Source: Erodium maritimum
Taxonomy: Eukaryota > Streptophyta > Magnoliopsida > Geraniales > Geraniaceae
Direction: 5' to 3'
DNA: 64,000 bases
Assembly: GCA_963921825.1 (NCBI GenBank)
Contig: OY997593.1
Span: 63,348,039 to 63,412,038 of the forward strand
In this document: positions 11,401 to 24,200 of the stretch, piece by piece
How positions within the stretch are numbered: the stretch's first letter is position 1
Layout: every line of letters starts with the position of its first letter
Notes under the pieces: model-generated
Database searches by the model: none
What the model saw: only the letters and a program-made list of their open reading frames with translations
Told to the model about the DNA's origin: nothing
Position numbers and translations under genes: made by a program

Positions 11401-12586
11401 ACAACGAACTTGTTGCTGATTCATTTTTTCAATCTCAAGTTTTTAGGCATACTTGCTTTATGAAGCCGAAAAGTTTTTTTTTATAAGCTCAAAAATTTGT
11501 TAGTAAGACCAATTCCAAAAAGGAAACGGAATGCCTTGATTCAAGGAGAATCAGAGTAACAACCAACGATTACAAAGGAATTCTCTAATAGAGCTAAGGG
11601 GCCTAACCCCGAAAAACATAAGGACAAAAGTCCAAAAAACCCAAACACGAACGAAACAAGATCAACCTCGTCGGTGACCCAATCTTCATCCTCCGAAGTG
11701 AGAGTCGGGTCATCGAAGGATTTTTCTTTTGAGCAGGCTGACCTAATTGAGCGTTTCGAGCTTCAGCGACTTGTTTCCAAACGTCAATAGGATTAGCGAG
11801 CCTTTCACGACTCAGAAAACGTGTCCTTGGTTTAGACTTAACAGTATAGTAATCCGATAAGTGGTTAGGAGGCTGACTCTTCTGTTTCGGTTTAAGAAGA
11901 GCGTCCTTCCAAGGACTACTGTGCTGCTATGTTACCCCGTTTGCTTTGAGTACCTCGTTTTGCTATGAAGACGAAAAGTTCATGTATATTGATTTTTATT
12001 CAAATGGTCGAAATGGCCTGGTTCTGTAAATATATTGGTTTCCTCTTATAAATGTTTCTGGGAACTATTCTAGTTCATGTACTGACGTATTGCCTGCTGC
12101 ATCCCTCTGTGACTAAAGCAGGAAGGAGCCTCCAAAGAAGACATTGAGCAGCTGTCTAAATTTAAATTCAGGCGGACAGGCGTTGAAGAGAAAGTTACAG
12201 ACGATGCACAAGGCCCTGTCGGAGGACTGATGACTGAATGTGGCACAGATTCACCCATTGAACATGCTCTCTCCCAGGAGGATGCGGTACAGAATCACCT
12301 ATTTACTCAGTTTAAATTAAGTAGTCTTGAGTACATGGAGAAACTGCATATACTTACTCAAAAGTAGAATAATAAAGTTGTGTCCATCTGTAATGATGCT
12401 CTTGATCAATTGTAGGAGTGTTGCATTTGCCTTTCTGCTTATGAGGATGGAGTGGAATTGAGGGAGCTGCCTTGTGCTCACCATTTCCACTGTACCTGTG
12501 TAGACAAGTGGCTGTATATCAACGCTACCTGTCCTCTCTGCAAGTACAACATTTTGAAGAGCAGCAACAACCAAGAGGAAGTGTAG
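8426..12586 (+). CDS. Membrane RING-H2 E3 ubiquitin ligase (At4g11680/At1g12760 type)
   Basis: Five coding exons join in phase: 8426-8988, 9784-9906, 10002-10134, 12122-12286, 12416-12586 (384 aa). The N-terminal 80 residues are Ser/Arg-rich. Hydrophobic segments follow at about 89-111 and 121-141, then [12 protein letters not shown] and a long block [20 protein letters not shown] to [17 protein letters not shown] (about 205-270). The last exon holds a C3H2C3 RING-H2 finger: [31 protein letters not shown]. In this family the RING recruits an E2 enzyme and the protein sits in a membrane; substrates are mostly unknown (RIE1 is a relative). The exon 1 to 2 join (AG+C giving Ser-Ser-Ile-Ala-Lys-His) is supported by the family sequence [11 protein letters not shown]. 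All splice sites are GT-AG. The next gene on the same strand is the DUF810 gene. Length is near the roughly 400 aa of Arabidopsis relatives. Confidence 0.93.
11022..11324. mobile_element. MITE with internal tandem units (intron 3 of RING gene)
   Basis: The ends are GGGTTAATTACCTTTTGTACCCC and, at the right, its near-complement ending ATAATTAACC. Both sides are flanked by eight T, a possible target duplication. The interior has three to four copies of a roughly 35-bp unit with ACCCCTTATGAATTGGTCAC. No ORF is present. The 8-9 bp duplication suggests a Mutator- or hAT-like origin; this is inference. Confidence 0.65.
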
Positions 12587-13797
12587 ATGACTATAGAACG
12601 GCCTGCTACTCTGTGGCCTCTGCGTACAAATCTTGCTTCGATGATGCACAGCTTTACAGACTCAGTACAAACATTCTCTATTGCTATGTTGTAGTGGTTT
12701 CTATTGTTGTTGTAGCAACATTTGCAGTGGCGATGTCTTCGTTTTTGCCCGGCTTCCACGAGAGCTTGTCTATATCCACATGTTGTCCGAAGCATCTCAG
12801 CTCAGAATTTCTCTCCAAACAAGTGATTGCTTTGGCCTCTTTAAACATTCTCTCAGTATTTTTTTGCTATGATTGTCGAAATAAATTCATGCATCATTCT
12901 ATTGCCTTGGTTCGCAATTTTCGCATCTTATTCACTGCATTTATGGTTTGACAGAATTGCTTAAATGTGTCCTTGTGAATTGGACACGGGTGGAAAATTG
13001 TCCATTGACAAATAATCTCATGAACTACTTATGAAGTATAAAAAGGCCGAATATTCTTTTCAAGAGTATGGTCTTGAAAATTTAATGCGGGTGAAATAGT
13101 CTTTAAAGTGTAAGATCAGTTTGGTCATTCTAGCTAAACACTAACCAAAATCAGCACTCGCATATGCGTCATGTCATGTCAATGGATAGTTTTATGTTCG
13201 TGTCCATTTCATAAGGACACGTTTTAGCAATTTCCCCTTATTATTTTGTTCTTTCAGATTTTTATTTCGTTAAGAATACAAAAAGTATCTTTATGTGTTC
13301 TTAAAAAATCTGGTCTTTCGATAAAAAAAACCATGTTTAAATCCAAGCGGAATTGTCCCTAAGAACTATGATATAATGATTATTCGGTAAATTTATCATT
13401 TTTTTTTGTTTGAATAGATTCAACTGATTTCCAATTTACCATTGTATTGTATTTGAACAAACGGCGGATCCTGACCATAGTTTGTAGGTGCACCATTTGC
13501 CTTCAATGACCATATCGGAAGCGAAGAAAAGGCCTTCAATGACAAAGATAGGATCTTTTATTATATTTTTTTTCATATGGTGACTAAAGCAAGCGGTTAA
13601 ACAAGAAAGACAGAAGGAAGGAACGAGATTCGACTTTATTGATTTTATTGGTTTAATCCGATTATCAAAATTAACAACCTGCAGGATCTTCTTACATCTC
13701 AATCACTTCCATTGAAACAAAAACGAGGTGGCTTTCGTAATTCAACGTAATGGCATTTTTGTCTTTTCACGGAAGTAGTTCCCTTCGTATCATATAA
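12587..13797 (+). other. 3' region of RING gene and intergenic spacer
   Basis: The sequence after the RING stop codon is probably 3'UTR for a few hundred bases, with AATAAA at 12880-12885. It then becomes AT-rich spacer. No gene or clear repeat was recognised before the Helitron at 13798. Confidence 0.4.
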
Positions 13798-16700
13798 TCT
13801 ATATTATATATAAAAAGATTATAACATTGTACTGCACGCGCCTATTTTCCCGTTTTCACTCGCAGTTGACGCGCCTGACGCGCCCTACAGTCTTCTCACA
13901 CGCTGGCTTGAAAATTAGTAGCGCTCAAACCCCTAATTGCTTCTCTCTACGACACTCTGAATCGATAACCTTTGGACTCCATAGCCTATAAGCTCCTCCG
14001 GTCCGGCGGCGGCTTCTCTTCCACGGCTCTCCGAAAACCCCGACTACGTAGTCTATGGTCTTTGTTGCTCTTCATCCAGGTTTGGTCCACTCTCACATGT
14101 CCTCTTCACTATCATGTGACAGAACCTCAAAGGCCTTGAACCTCGATTCGGGCAGGTATGCTGTTATTAGTTTTGAAGCAATGATGATTTACATAGGTTG
14201 GTTCTTATCACAAAGTTGTTTGAGTTCAAATGAGAAGCTAGAATTTATACTGATAGTTTTTGAATTCATCATTTAGATGGAAAATTTCTCTATCGCAGGG
14301 ATCAATTGACGGCTTGGGATTTGGTGGCGATTCTGTTGGACGAGATTGCTCTGGACGGCTCCAGATTTGGTGATTATAGGCTACGGGGTTATCACGATTA
14401 CTTCGATTTTTGATGATTAGATTGGGGATGTACAATTACGGAGTTATCATGATTGCTGATTATAAATCAGGGAAAATCACTATTACTTCGGTTTTTGATG
14501 ATTAGATTGGGGATGCACTTAATATTATCCATTTTTGAAAGACCAAAGTCTGGTCTTGTGGAATGCCCAAAATTGTGCTCACACTTTGTTGCTGCCTGTA
14601 CAAAGAATCTGTCAACAACAAGGTATTACATTATTACTTGAATGAAAATCATCCATTTAGTAATTGGACATTTAATGGATCATTTACCTTTGCTCTTTGA
14701 ACATAATTTGGGATCATAATGTAATGTTAAGATACACACATGTTGAGATAATATTTTCATATTTGTTTGATTTGGATGAAAATTCAAGGTATGATTAGTA
14801 ATTACATGTACATTAAATTCGAACATTGATTTTCTCAACATTTGAATTTCTGAATGTCAGAACCATAACAAAGTTTTTTGAATAGCTTTTGATTTTCCTA
14901 TGATGTGTTATGTGATTGTGCTTCCTTCTCTTCGTATAGAGAAAAGAATATATGGTTGGACGTGACCTCTCTGCTATAACGTTTGTGTTTTGTGTAGTTG
15001 ATTGCTCCATTTGCAAAGGTGTCTGGTATTGTCTTGCGGTAGAAATTTTATCTCTAGAACATATATATGTTATTAACTTGTCTTGAAAATTTAGGGAGGT
15101 CAGAGAAGTTGTCACTGAAATTGAAGAGCTTGTGGTTGTTGAGAAGCAGATAGGCGAGGAAGATGTTGTGGATGTCAAAGAGGCTCCTACGACTGAATAT
15201 GAGGAGAGAGTCAGAGGAGAAGGTATTTTTGGAAATCCAGTTCGTAAAGTGACAAGTTCAGTTAAATTGATTTAGAATTTTTGTTTTAGCTAGAGCAATT
15301 TTTTTTGTGAAAACCTTTTTACCTGTTTTCTTATCAGTTACCTTTCAAGGTGGATTGAGGTGTCATTCATATAAATTATTTTGGTCATTCCATTGTGATG
15401 AGAATCATGATATACATCAAGAAGACAATTCAAAACTATTGTTGAAAATTAGAATTAGAATTTTTTGGGTGATCCGTTTGTGTGACGGAGTGATATTCTT
15501 CAAATTTTGATGTTCATCAATCGTGAATAGTTTATCTAATTAAGTTGTATGCTACAAATTTCTTTCATGTCTTGAAAATTTAATTAATTGATATTATGGA
15601 ATACATGTCAAGTGTTAAATAGGGGATAAATGACTGATGGATACATGAGTCTTTTTTGTATTTTATTCTCTCGTCTATATATTTCATCCTCTCATCTATA
15701 TTATTGAGGTTTACAACCATTTTAATACAATAGATGAGTTTGGAAGAGTATGATAAGGTAACTGAATAGAATAGGAAAGCTTTGGAATCATTGAAAATTG
15801 AGGGGAGGAGAGATAATGTGGACAAAGAATTCGAGTCCATGCAGCAACTGTCGAACAAGAAGGCTAAAGGTGATAAAATCTTCATCATTTTGGTGAATTC
15901 AATTACTTACAATGGTTATATAATTTCTCAGTTGTTTGTTAGGGTTGTAATGACATTTAAAGAAAGCTAAGAAGAGAAGTTTGATGAGATAAACAATTGC
16001 ATGGTCAATTTCATAATTTTGTCATTTTTAGATTTTTGCTTCATAAGAGTCCTATATATTTCTTTGTGAATGGGTCATTTCTGTGGTATTAATTTAGGAT
16101 TTATGATCTTATAAAACTTTACTATTTTTTAATTTTTATTTGATTTATTTGAACTTGGAGAACATGTAATATTTAGCAAGTAAGATTCTGTACCTCTATT
16201 TTTTTACACTTCGATCAATAGTTTTGAGGTTTCTGAGAGTGGGCTCTGGTTTCTTCAAGACCTTGAAGAAAAGCAAGTTTCTCAAGGAAGCGTGGAAATT
16301 CCCCTGTTCCAGTTTACTACATTTTTAAACGATTTTTTCATTGTTTGGTAGGATTGCACAACACCGTAGGTCTCTGTTTGGTTCTTCTGGTGTAATTGTT
16401 TTTGGAGGATTTACTTAATTCTTATGGATTGATTCATTTAGTTTCAAAGTGATACGTCTGTTGAGCTTGCAGTAAGAATTTGTTGAATGGATCTTGCACA
16501 GTTTTTACTATGGAGAATATGTTGTGATGAAGCTTGAGAAGTAATGCTTAAATTTGCTATTTTTAGTTTGTAATATTCTTCTCTGAATTTGTTGATTGTA
16601 TCTTGCACTATTTCTATTACGGGGCATATGTTGTGATCAAGCTTGAAAACGAAATGTTTAAATTCACCATTCTTAGAGAATACTTCAATTCACCATTTTT

Positions 16701-17829
16701 AGTTTGTAGTATTCTTCTCTAACATGCATCAAAACGTTTTTGTGGTATTCTATTGTTATGGAGCTTTTGTGTTTGCTTAGGTGAGGAATAGTTGATTAGG
16801 AGGCATGCACCAAAATGTTGGAAGGGGCTAATAACCCAAAGCCTCACGGATACAACACCATCACTCCGTCCATATGCATAATTTTCTTGGTAATCTCTTT
16901 CTATCTAATACTTTTTTTTTTCAATTTTTTCAATCGTTAATAGATTTTTTGTAATTTTGGTATGAGCATTAGAATGAGTTTTAGGTTTTCATATACCGTC
17001 CCCAGAAATGAATAGTAGAAACTGTTGGAGAGTTTCCCAAGCTTCAACAATCACGAGGGTGAGGCTCAACAGAGTTCCGAGTCGAAGATGCCGAAATGAG
17101 AGTTTGGAAGAATTGTGTGAAATGGGTTTTGAATTATGGTTTCAATGTTGTGAAAGTTTGTAATCAACCAACTGTTGAGAAACATCTGAATGCTTGGGCG
17201 TATGAATGTTACTTATTTCGATATATTCATTGCTTGATGGCAGTGTATGGGGATTGTATGAGGTGAGCACTTTAGAACTTTATCAAACTCTATGAATTTA
17301 GTTTTATTATTTTCATACTGTTTCATTTTGGTTCAAATGTCAGTGTATAAGGAAAGCACTTTAAAACTATATTTAATTCTCTTTTTTCATCTTGTGTCAT
17401 AAAACCATCATCCTATTTATGAGTTTGATGGTTATTTATTTGGGTCATATTTTCAATTGAATTGATTCCATCTAAAACAACAAACTGTAGTTACATAAAT
17501 CGATAACATTCCCGAAAAAGCTTTAGGGTAAATTTGAAACTAAGAACCATAACAATGAAATTATAAGAAATAAATTGAATTCGGTACCTACTTATGACTA
17601 TTTACGAATTATTTTCAAAATGTATTAATTAAAATCATAAATAAGTTATTTAATTATTTATTTTTATTTTTAAATCTTCTAATATGCAATTAATTTAATG
17701 ATAATTTAAGTGATAAAAAATAAAATCAAATTAAAAGGGTAAATAAAAATAAATTTTAAATTTAAGGTTTTCACGACCAAGCTATAAATTACAATTAGCA
17801 CCGCGCTATCGCGCAGTGCAACCACCTAG
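13798..17829 (+). mobile_element. Non-autonomous Helitron (4.0 kb)
   Basis: The 5' end reads A|TCTATATTATATATAAAAAG and the 3' end CTAG|T, as expected for Helitrons inserted between A and T without target duplication. A hairpin lies just before the end: GCAC-C-GCGC-TATC-GCGC-A-GTGC (17798-17819), six bases upstream of CTAG. There is no Rep/helicase frame, so it is non-autonomous. The inside has a GC-richer, exon-like segment near 13930-14160 and exon-like segments near 15095-15225, 16220-16310 and 17085-17270. These may be captured gene pieces, but I could not identify a donor. Confidence 0.75.
17798..17829 (+). other. Helitron 3' hairpin and CTAG terminus
   Basis: The stem GCAC/GTGC and GCGC/GCGC contains one C/A mismatch and closes a TATC loop. 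It is followed by AACCAC and CTAG. This is the replication-termination signal type of plant Helitrons. Confidence 0.8.
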
Positions 17830-18244
17830 TCTTTCATTAACGAATTAACCTTAAAAGGTATCGGAGAGATCGAACGTCAGAACTCTATTTTGCCCCTGTA
17901 CAGCCGGGTTGAGTAACACGACGGAGCAGATTCGTCCGCTGAGAAACCTACAATTGTAATTTAAAGAGGTTCGCGAGGGTGAAACAGGAAAAGCGATTTT
18001 CTGCCGAGCCTTGCCTCTTTACTCACGACTTTTCGCGCTTTTCCCTACTTTCTTCTTCTGCTACTATGTTATGATGATGAGAGGCACATCAGCCGAAGAT
18101 TCCATTTCTCCAATATTCAATTTCGTTCCTCTCCGGCGACTCTGAGTTGTCTCCATCTTTCCTTCCGGCGACCTCGTCTCGCCTCTAACGTCTCCGTCGC
18201 AATCTCCTTGAAGCTCCAAGTCTTTTTGCTACTCTTCTTCGATT

Positions 18245-21200
18245 ATGGAGGAGCCTCCGCTGTTGCAGAGGTACCGCCTCGATCGCCGCAAGCTCTTCGA
18301 GTTCCTCATATCATCTGGTTGCATCAAGCAGCTCCAGACTCCGTCCGGTCACGCCGCCGAGCTCTCGCCCGCTGATTTTGACTCTTTCAGCGCCGATTAT
18401 GTTATTGAATGCGTCAAATCCGGTGAGTATGTTTCGCTTCTGTTTGGATGGTGAGAAAAATTGAGTTGCAATTTTTTTTAGGACAGCTCTGCACAATCGA
18501 CCTGTCTGACTTGAGTTGGAGAGTCTTTCAAATTTTTGTTTCTTTGTTCTTAGTTTTTGTTGCGATGGTGGTTGGAGATTGAAGCTGTTGTGATACTGGT
18601 TTGTGCTTGTTAGGTGGTGGAGTGGTAGATGTTTCTGAAGCAAGGAAGAAATTTCAGAACGAATCAGCTTTTCCAGCAATGGTAATGTGTAATATTTCCA
18701 CGATTCCTATTAGCAGCAGTGCAAGTTTTTCTTTTCATGGACGTCATTGATTTTTGCAATTCCTAGAGAACTTGATGAATTGGTCTCTCTTTTTTGCTTG
18801 CATGTCCAGGTTAATGAATCTCAATAACAATTTGCATAAATGCCTAAAACTAATTGAATTATTAAGTACTCCATGTAATTGTCCATCTGTTCTCAACTTA
18901 GTATCATTTGCCTTTATTGCAGGTCCATTCTGAATCAGGGGATTCATATTTGCTTGTTACTAATCCAGATTCAGCTGGTTCTCCTCCTCACCGTGCTCCT
19001 CCTCCTATTTATATGGACCGGACAGCCGAGAATGCATCATGCTCGTTTCGTCAGCAAGATCCTTCTACTGTTATGAATGCGGCAACATATAAAGAGTCAA
19101 CATCTATGTTGGATGTGGAGAATTTGGAAATAGGATTGCCCAGCCTAAAGACAGGTATCTGTTAAACTTAACCTTGTACATTCATATGCTGAAATTTGTT
19201 TTGAAGCAAATGGTCTATAGACATGTATACAGCTCATGCATGTCATTTGTTATTTTTTCCCCTTAATCATTTTTATTTTCAGTCATTGAGTAAACTGATA
19301 CATAGCTTTAGTACTTTTGAAGGATTGTCAGATGATGATTTACGGGGTGCAGCGTATGAAGTACTGCTTGCATCCATGTTCTTTGCTGGGTAATATCCCT
19401 CCTTGTTTCAATTCAGATATTGACTGATCTTCTGATTAATAAGGACTTAGTGTCTCTTTTCATGTCTCATTGTTTTGCTTGTTCTCTCTATGCTTTGACA
19501 GGGTTGAAATAAACACAATACCAGATAGAAGGAAAGAAAAGAATTTTAAGTTTTTATCGAGATTAAAAAGTAAAAAAGATAACATACATATCCAACAATC
19601 TCATTCTCTTGGAAGACATTCAGAGCTCATCAGAACCATCCGCACTCAGATGCAGGCAAGCCACTATTTTTATTTATTTAGATAGTTCATGTATACTTTG
19701 CATATTTTAAATAAATTTCTATCAGAAACTTGGAAGCAATGAAATCAAACATAAGCTCTTATAAATTTGGACTCCACTGTATTTAGATTCAGTTAATGAG
19801 AGATGCTGATTCATAGAGGATGCATGTTTGTTTTGTTTCTTGGTATAGTTTCTTCATGTTGCTCGGTTGTTCCACCGGAATAACTGAGCAACATGAAGCT
19901 TTCAGTGGAGAATAGATCCTGAAATGGTTCCCTAAGTTATAGTATGACGCATGTAGCGTTCACTTCTAGTTCAAGCAAATGACACTTCATCAAAATTTCG
20001 TTGTTTCCATGTAGGATTTGATTTTCTTAGTCAAACTTTGTTAAAGTGTGTGTCCCACATTGACAGTGTATGGACGAATTGACCACTTGATAAACATATT
20101 GGTGCCTCCACCCATCAGCTTGAGCTTTTGGGTTGGAATAGGGTTTAACAAACTGCAATTAAGAGGTTTGGCAGCACCAACATTCTGATTTTTGTCTCAC
20201 CCAATTGTTCTCTAACTTCCATTGGTATTTAGCGTTTTTTTCAGGCAATGTTACCAATGGATGAGCTAAATAGAGAGAGAGCCTCTGTTTACTTTAGCTG
20301 GTAACCACTGTTCAATAAATTGTTTTTTTTTTTGTTGTTGTTGTTGTTGCTAGATTTCAGAAGCAATGGATGCGTGCATTAGGCAAGGGTTGGTGCAGTT
20401 AGCAGCAGCAAGCAGAGTGAATGGACAGATTGATGTTCCTCAACTCTCATTGGGGTTACTGATTGGCATTTCCAAGTCTGATTTCTCTAGTGAAAAAGCT
20501 TATAAGCAATGGAAGAGTAGACAGGTAATGATCAAATTGGAATTTATATGTCTAGTTTTTTTTAATCACGAGTCTTTCCACTATAAAACACGATAAACTA
20601 ATTCAGCATGCTGTATAGTTGGACGTAAAGAACTTGTGTTCTTGTTGTCTTTCATGAATGATCCAGGTATTGCAGTCAGGTGTCAGCACAGTAAATATAA
20701 CTTACTCTGGACAAGTCTTAATATAAGGCAGTAGTGTGATGAACACCTGGGGCGCCCTATTTAGGCTTGGCTATGGAATTTGATTATTGGTTTCTGTATT
20801 GAATTTATAACACGTCAGTTGAGGGATTGGAAGTATTTGGAAGAGTAGCAGTGGGTGTCATTTAGTCAGCTCTACTGGGCGACAGCCAAAGTCAGGTCTC
20901 ATAATAGAATTTCTTTCATTCAGAGTCAACGTAATAAGAGTATAAGACTATGTAATAATATCATAAAGCTGAATTCAGCTTCCACAATTTGGGCTGGTTT
21001 GGGCTCTCTTGTATGGTTCTGGTATAAAATTTAGGCTGCAAACACGATTATCTTTGGCCTCCTGGCATTGCAGCCCGATTAATCAAGTACACAGGCCCAA
21101 GCTGTGTATCTTTCAAATTATCCTTTGTTGTCAGGGCTGGTTGATTTAATGCCTGACAGAGAAGTTCTTAACATATGTTTGAGAATAGTTCTGCTGACAA

Positions 21201-24200
21201 GTTATTCAAAGTGCATGCTATGAGATATAGATGTTTAAGTAGTTTATTCAAGTCAGGATTATGATGTGGGACTATAGTGATACTACTGCTTATAATAATC
21301 GTCGCAGGCAAATATCATAGAGGAACTCCTCTGTTTTTCTGCCGATCCTGCAACAACCGAAGAGGTAGCAGTGAGAAGTTCTCTTTCAAAGATCCTAGAT
21401 GTCAAGGTATGTTGCCATATCCTTTTGAACAGATAATCTTGAAATTCCTGAATTCTCGCTGCAATCTAATATACATACATTTGAATGTTGTAGGGATGGG
21501 ATGTTATATCGTCTTCAAGACGTGAAGAGGCTGTATCAGCCATCAGACAGATTGCTACAAAGTTGTCATCACTGCCCGGACAATTTGGTGTAAAAAATGA
21601 AACCTATTATTGGACTGCTGGTTATCACTTGAATGTTAGACTTTATCAAAAATTACTTTTTGGCCTGTTTGACATTCTCGATGAGGGCCAGCTCATATCG
21701 GTATGTGTTTTTTGTTCAGTTTTCAGGTAAGCGATGTATGTTAGATGTTCTGCTAGTCTGTGTCTTGCTCAGTTTTGTTATGTCTACACTTTACAGGAAG
21801 CTGATGAAGTTCTATTGCTTATAACACTGACCTGGTCTACATTAGGCATCACTCAGAAAATGCATAATGCAATATTTGGATGGCATCTGTTTCAACAGGT
21901 ATATTTCATTAAGCAATGTTCATTCATATGCTCTTTTGCTATATATCATTCTACCGAAATTCTTCTATTTTTTTTTTTTTTTTACTTTTGTATGAACAGG
22001 TTGGATCCTTATATGATGGACAGAATAGCACATGTCTTCATTTGTTGCTGTTTAAGTCCTTAATCAAGGGGGATTGTAGGAGTAGATGCGGATATTAGAG
22101 GACCAACTCAACTAAAAGCTTAAGCTGATAGTTGAAGGACCAATTATAGTTATATGGGTTAATCGTCTAAAACTACGTTAAAGTGTTGTGCACAAACAGA
22201 TGCATGCATAAAGTTTTGTCCATGTTGTATGGTGCACTGAAGTTTTGTCCACGCTTTGTAGGTGCATTATGTATTGCTCACAAATCTATTTAATCCGGGA
22301 AGCACTGCCCCGACCATCATTCTGAACATCCCTATTACGTCAAAACTAAAAAAGTCGTGGACAAAACTTCAGTGCACCCACAAAGCGTGGACAAAACGTT
22401 ATGCATGCATCCGTTTGTGGACTAAACTTTAATGTAGTTCTGGACAATTAACCCTAGTTATATTCTAACACGCGCCCTTACGGACAAGCCTGTTTAGGGT
22501 TTGGAGGTGAATTATTTAGGAGAGGGATGAGCCCATTAAGAAGAGAGATAAGGGCTGACCCATTTGGGGAAAATTCGATAAATAGACAAGAAATTAGTAT
22601 TTTTTTTGTAGAGAATGGGGTTTGAACCGGGTCTGTGAGGAATCAAGCTCTGATACCATATTAGAGGACCTACTCAACTAAAAGCTTAAGCTGATAGTTG
22701 AAGGACCAATTATAGTTATATTCTAACAACGGAGACAAATCTTAGGGAATCTATTGTAGTGTGGTGAATAAGGGCTCCGCAGCTGCTGCCCAGCCTGAGT
22801 TTTCCAAACTAGCTTGTATAGGCTAGTGAGACTAGTTGGGGGAACACAATTGTAGTTTAATTTGGCTGGGTTAACGTGGTTTTGGTATTTCTAGATGTCA
22901 AAAAACCCAGAGAAGGGAAGAAAAGTTTAAGAGAAATATATTGCAAATTTGTGTGCAATATAGCTATGTGATTGCTATAAAGTTTACTTCACATGCCTTT
23001 CTCCTGGATTGAAATGAAAAAAATGATTTCTTTGATCCATTGCTTACCAACGATGCTTTCGTTAACCAAAGAATAATTAAGCTATATCAAGTGGCCCGTA
23101 TAATATAATCTCCTGCTATTTTTATATCTGAATTGGTTTTTGTATTGAAGTTTATTGAGACAGATCAGGCCACACTATTGGAACACGCATTTCTCGAGTT
23201 GCAGAAGGTTTTATTTGATGAAAATGAACAAGGGATGGAGGGGCAATATATGAAAAGCCTAGTGTGCACAAGGAAGTGCAAGGGAAGTGAAATTAAGTTA
23301 CGTTTGGTGCAGGCTATTTTCTTTTCTGTAAGCATCTGGTGTGATGCTAGACTGCAAGACTATCATCTGCATTTTAGTCAGGTTATTTGCTGCCTTCAGT
23401 AATTTTATATACCGTGATAGCCAAAATGTTAAGAGATATGTCCAGAATTTTCAACAGAATTGCTTTACTGATTACTCCTTCCAATGTATATTTAATGATT
23501 GCACTGTTCTGTATATTTACCTCTTTCAAGTAGCCCTGTCTTATCTTTTTCTTTTCTTTTTCAGAAGCCTAGTAACTTCAGGAGAGTGCTGAACTTGTTA
23601 TCAGCAGTTGGGGTTCTTACCTCTGATGATTCTGGTGAAATTAAGGTTAGTTTTGGATAATTATAAGTCATGCATAAGCATCTTAAGTGATTAATGGAGC
23701 TATCTTCTTTCCATGATGAAATCTACCTTTAATTTGTTTGATATAAACTTGTTTACATTTGAATTTTTATAATAGTTAATTTCATGTGTTTTATTTATTT
23801 ATTGGAGAAGTTTCATCTAGCTACCCCCAACTTTTACTCAGTATCACTTAACTACCCTCCGCCCCCAGTTCTGAAACGTTTTTGAGAACTCCCCCAACTC
23901 TAACTTAGTCTTACAATGATAGTTAAAAGGCTCAAATGCCCCCGTAAACAAGAATTATATTTTTTGTTGTTAAAGTCTTAATATTTAAAACTAATATTAA
24001 ATATCAAAGTAATGCTTATCACGATATGATATATTGAAACTAAGTGTAAAAGCATATTTGATATTGGTTATGCAGTGGCGACATATTTGGTGTTAGAATA
24101 TGGGTTAAACATATTATAGATTGAGTCGCCTTTCAATTTCTTGTGGCATACCCTTGAAGGTTGGGATATTGGAACTTGTACATATCATTTTGCTAAACTG

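Noticed and set aside
21999-22070. Extra exon after exon 9 of the DUF810 gene (frame VGSLYDGQNSTCLH following an AG)
   Set aside because: Exon 9 joins exon 10 in phase without it, it has no good donor before the frame runs into the TRIM region, and I know no matching family segment; RNA data could change this.
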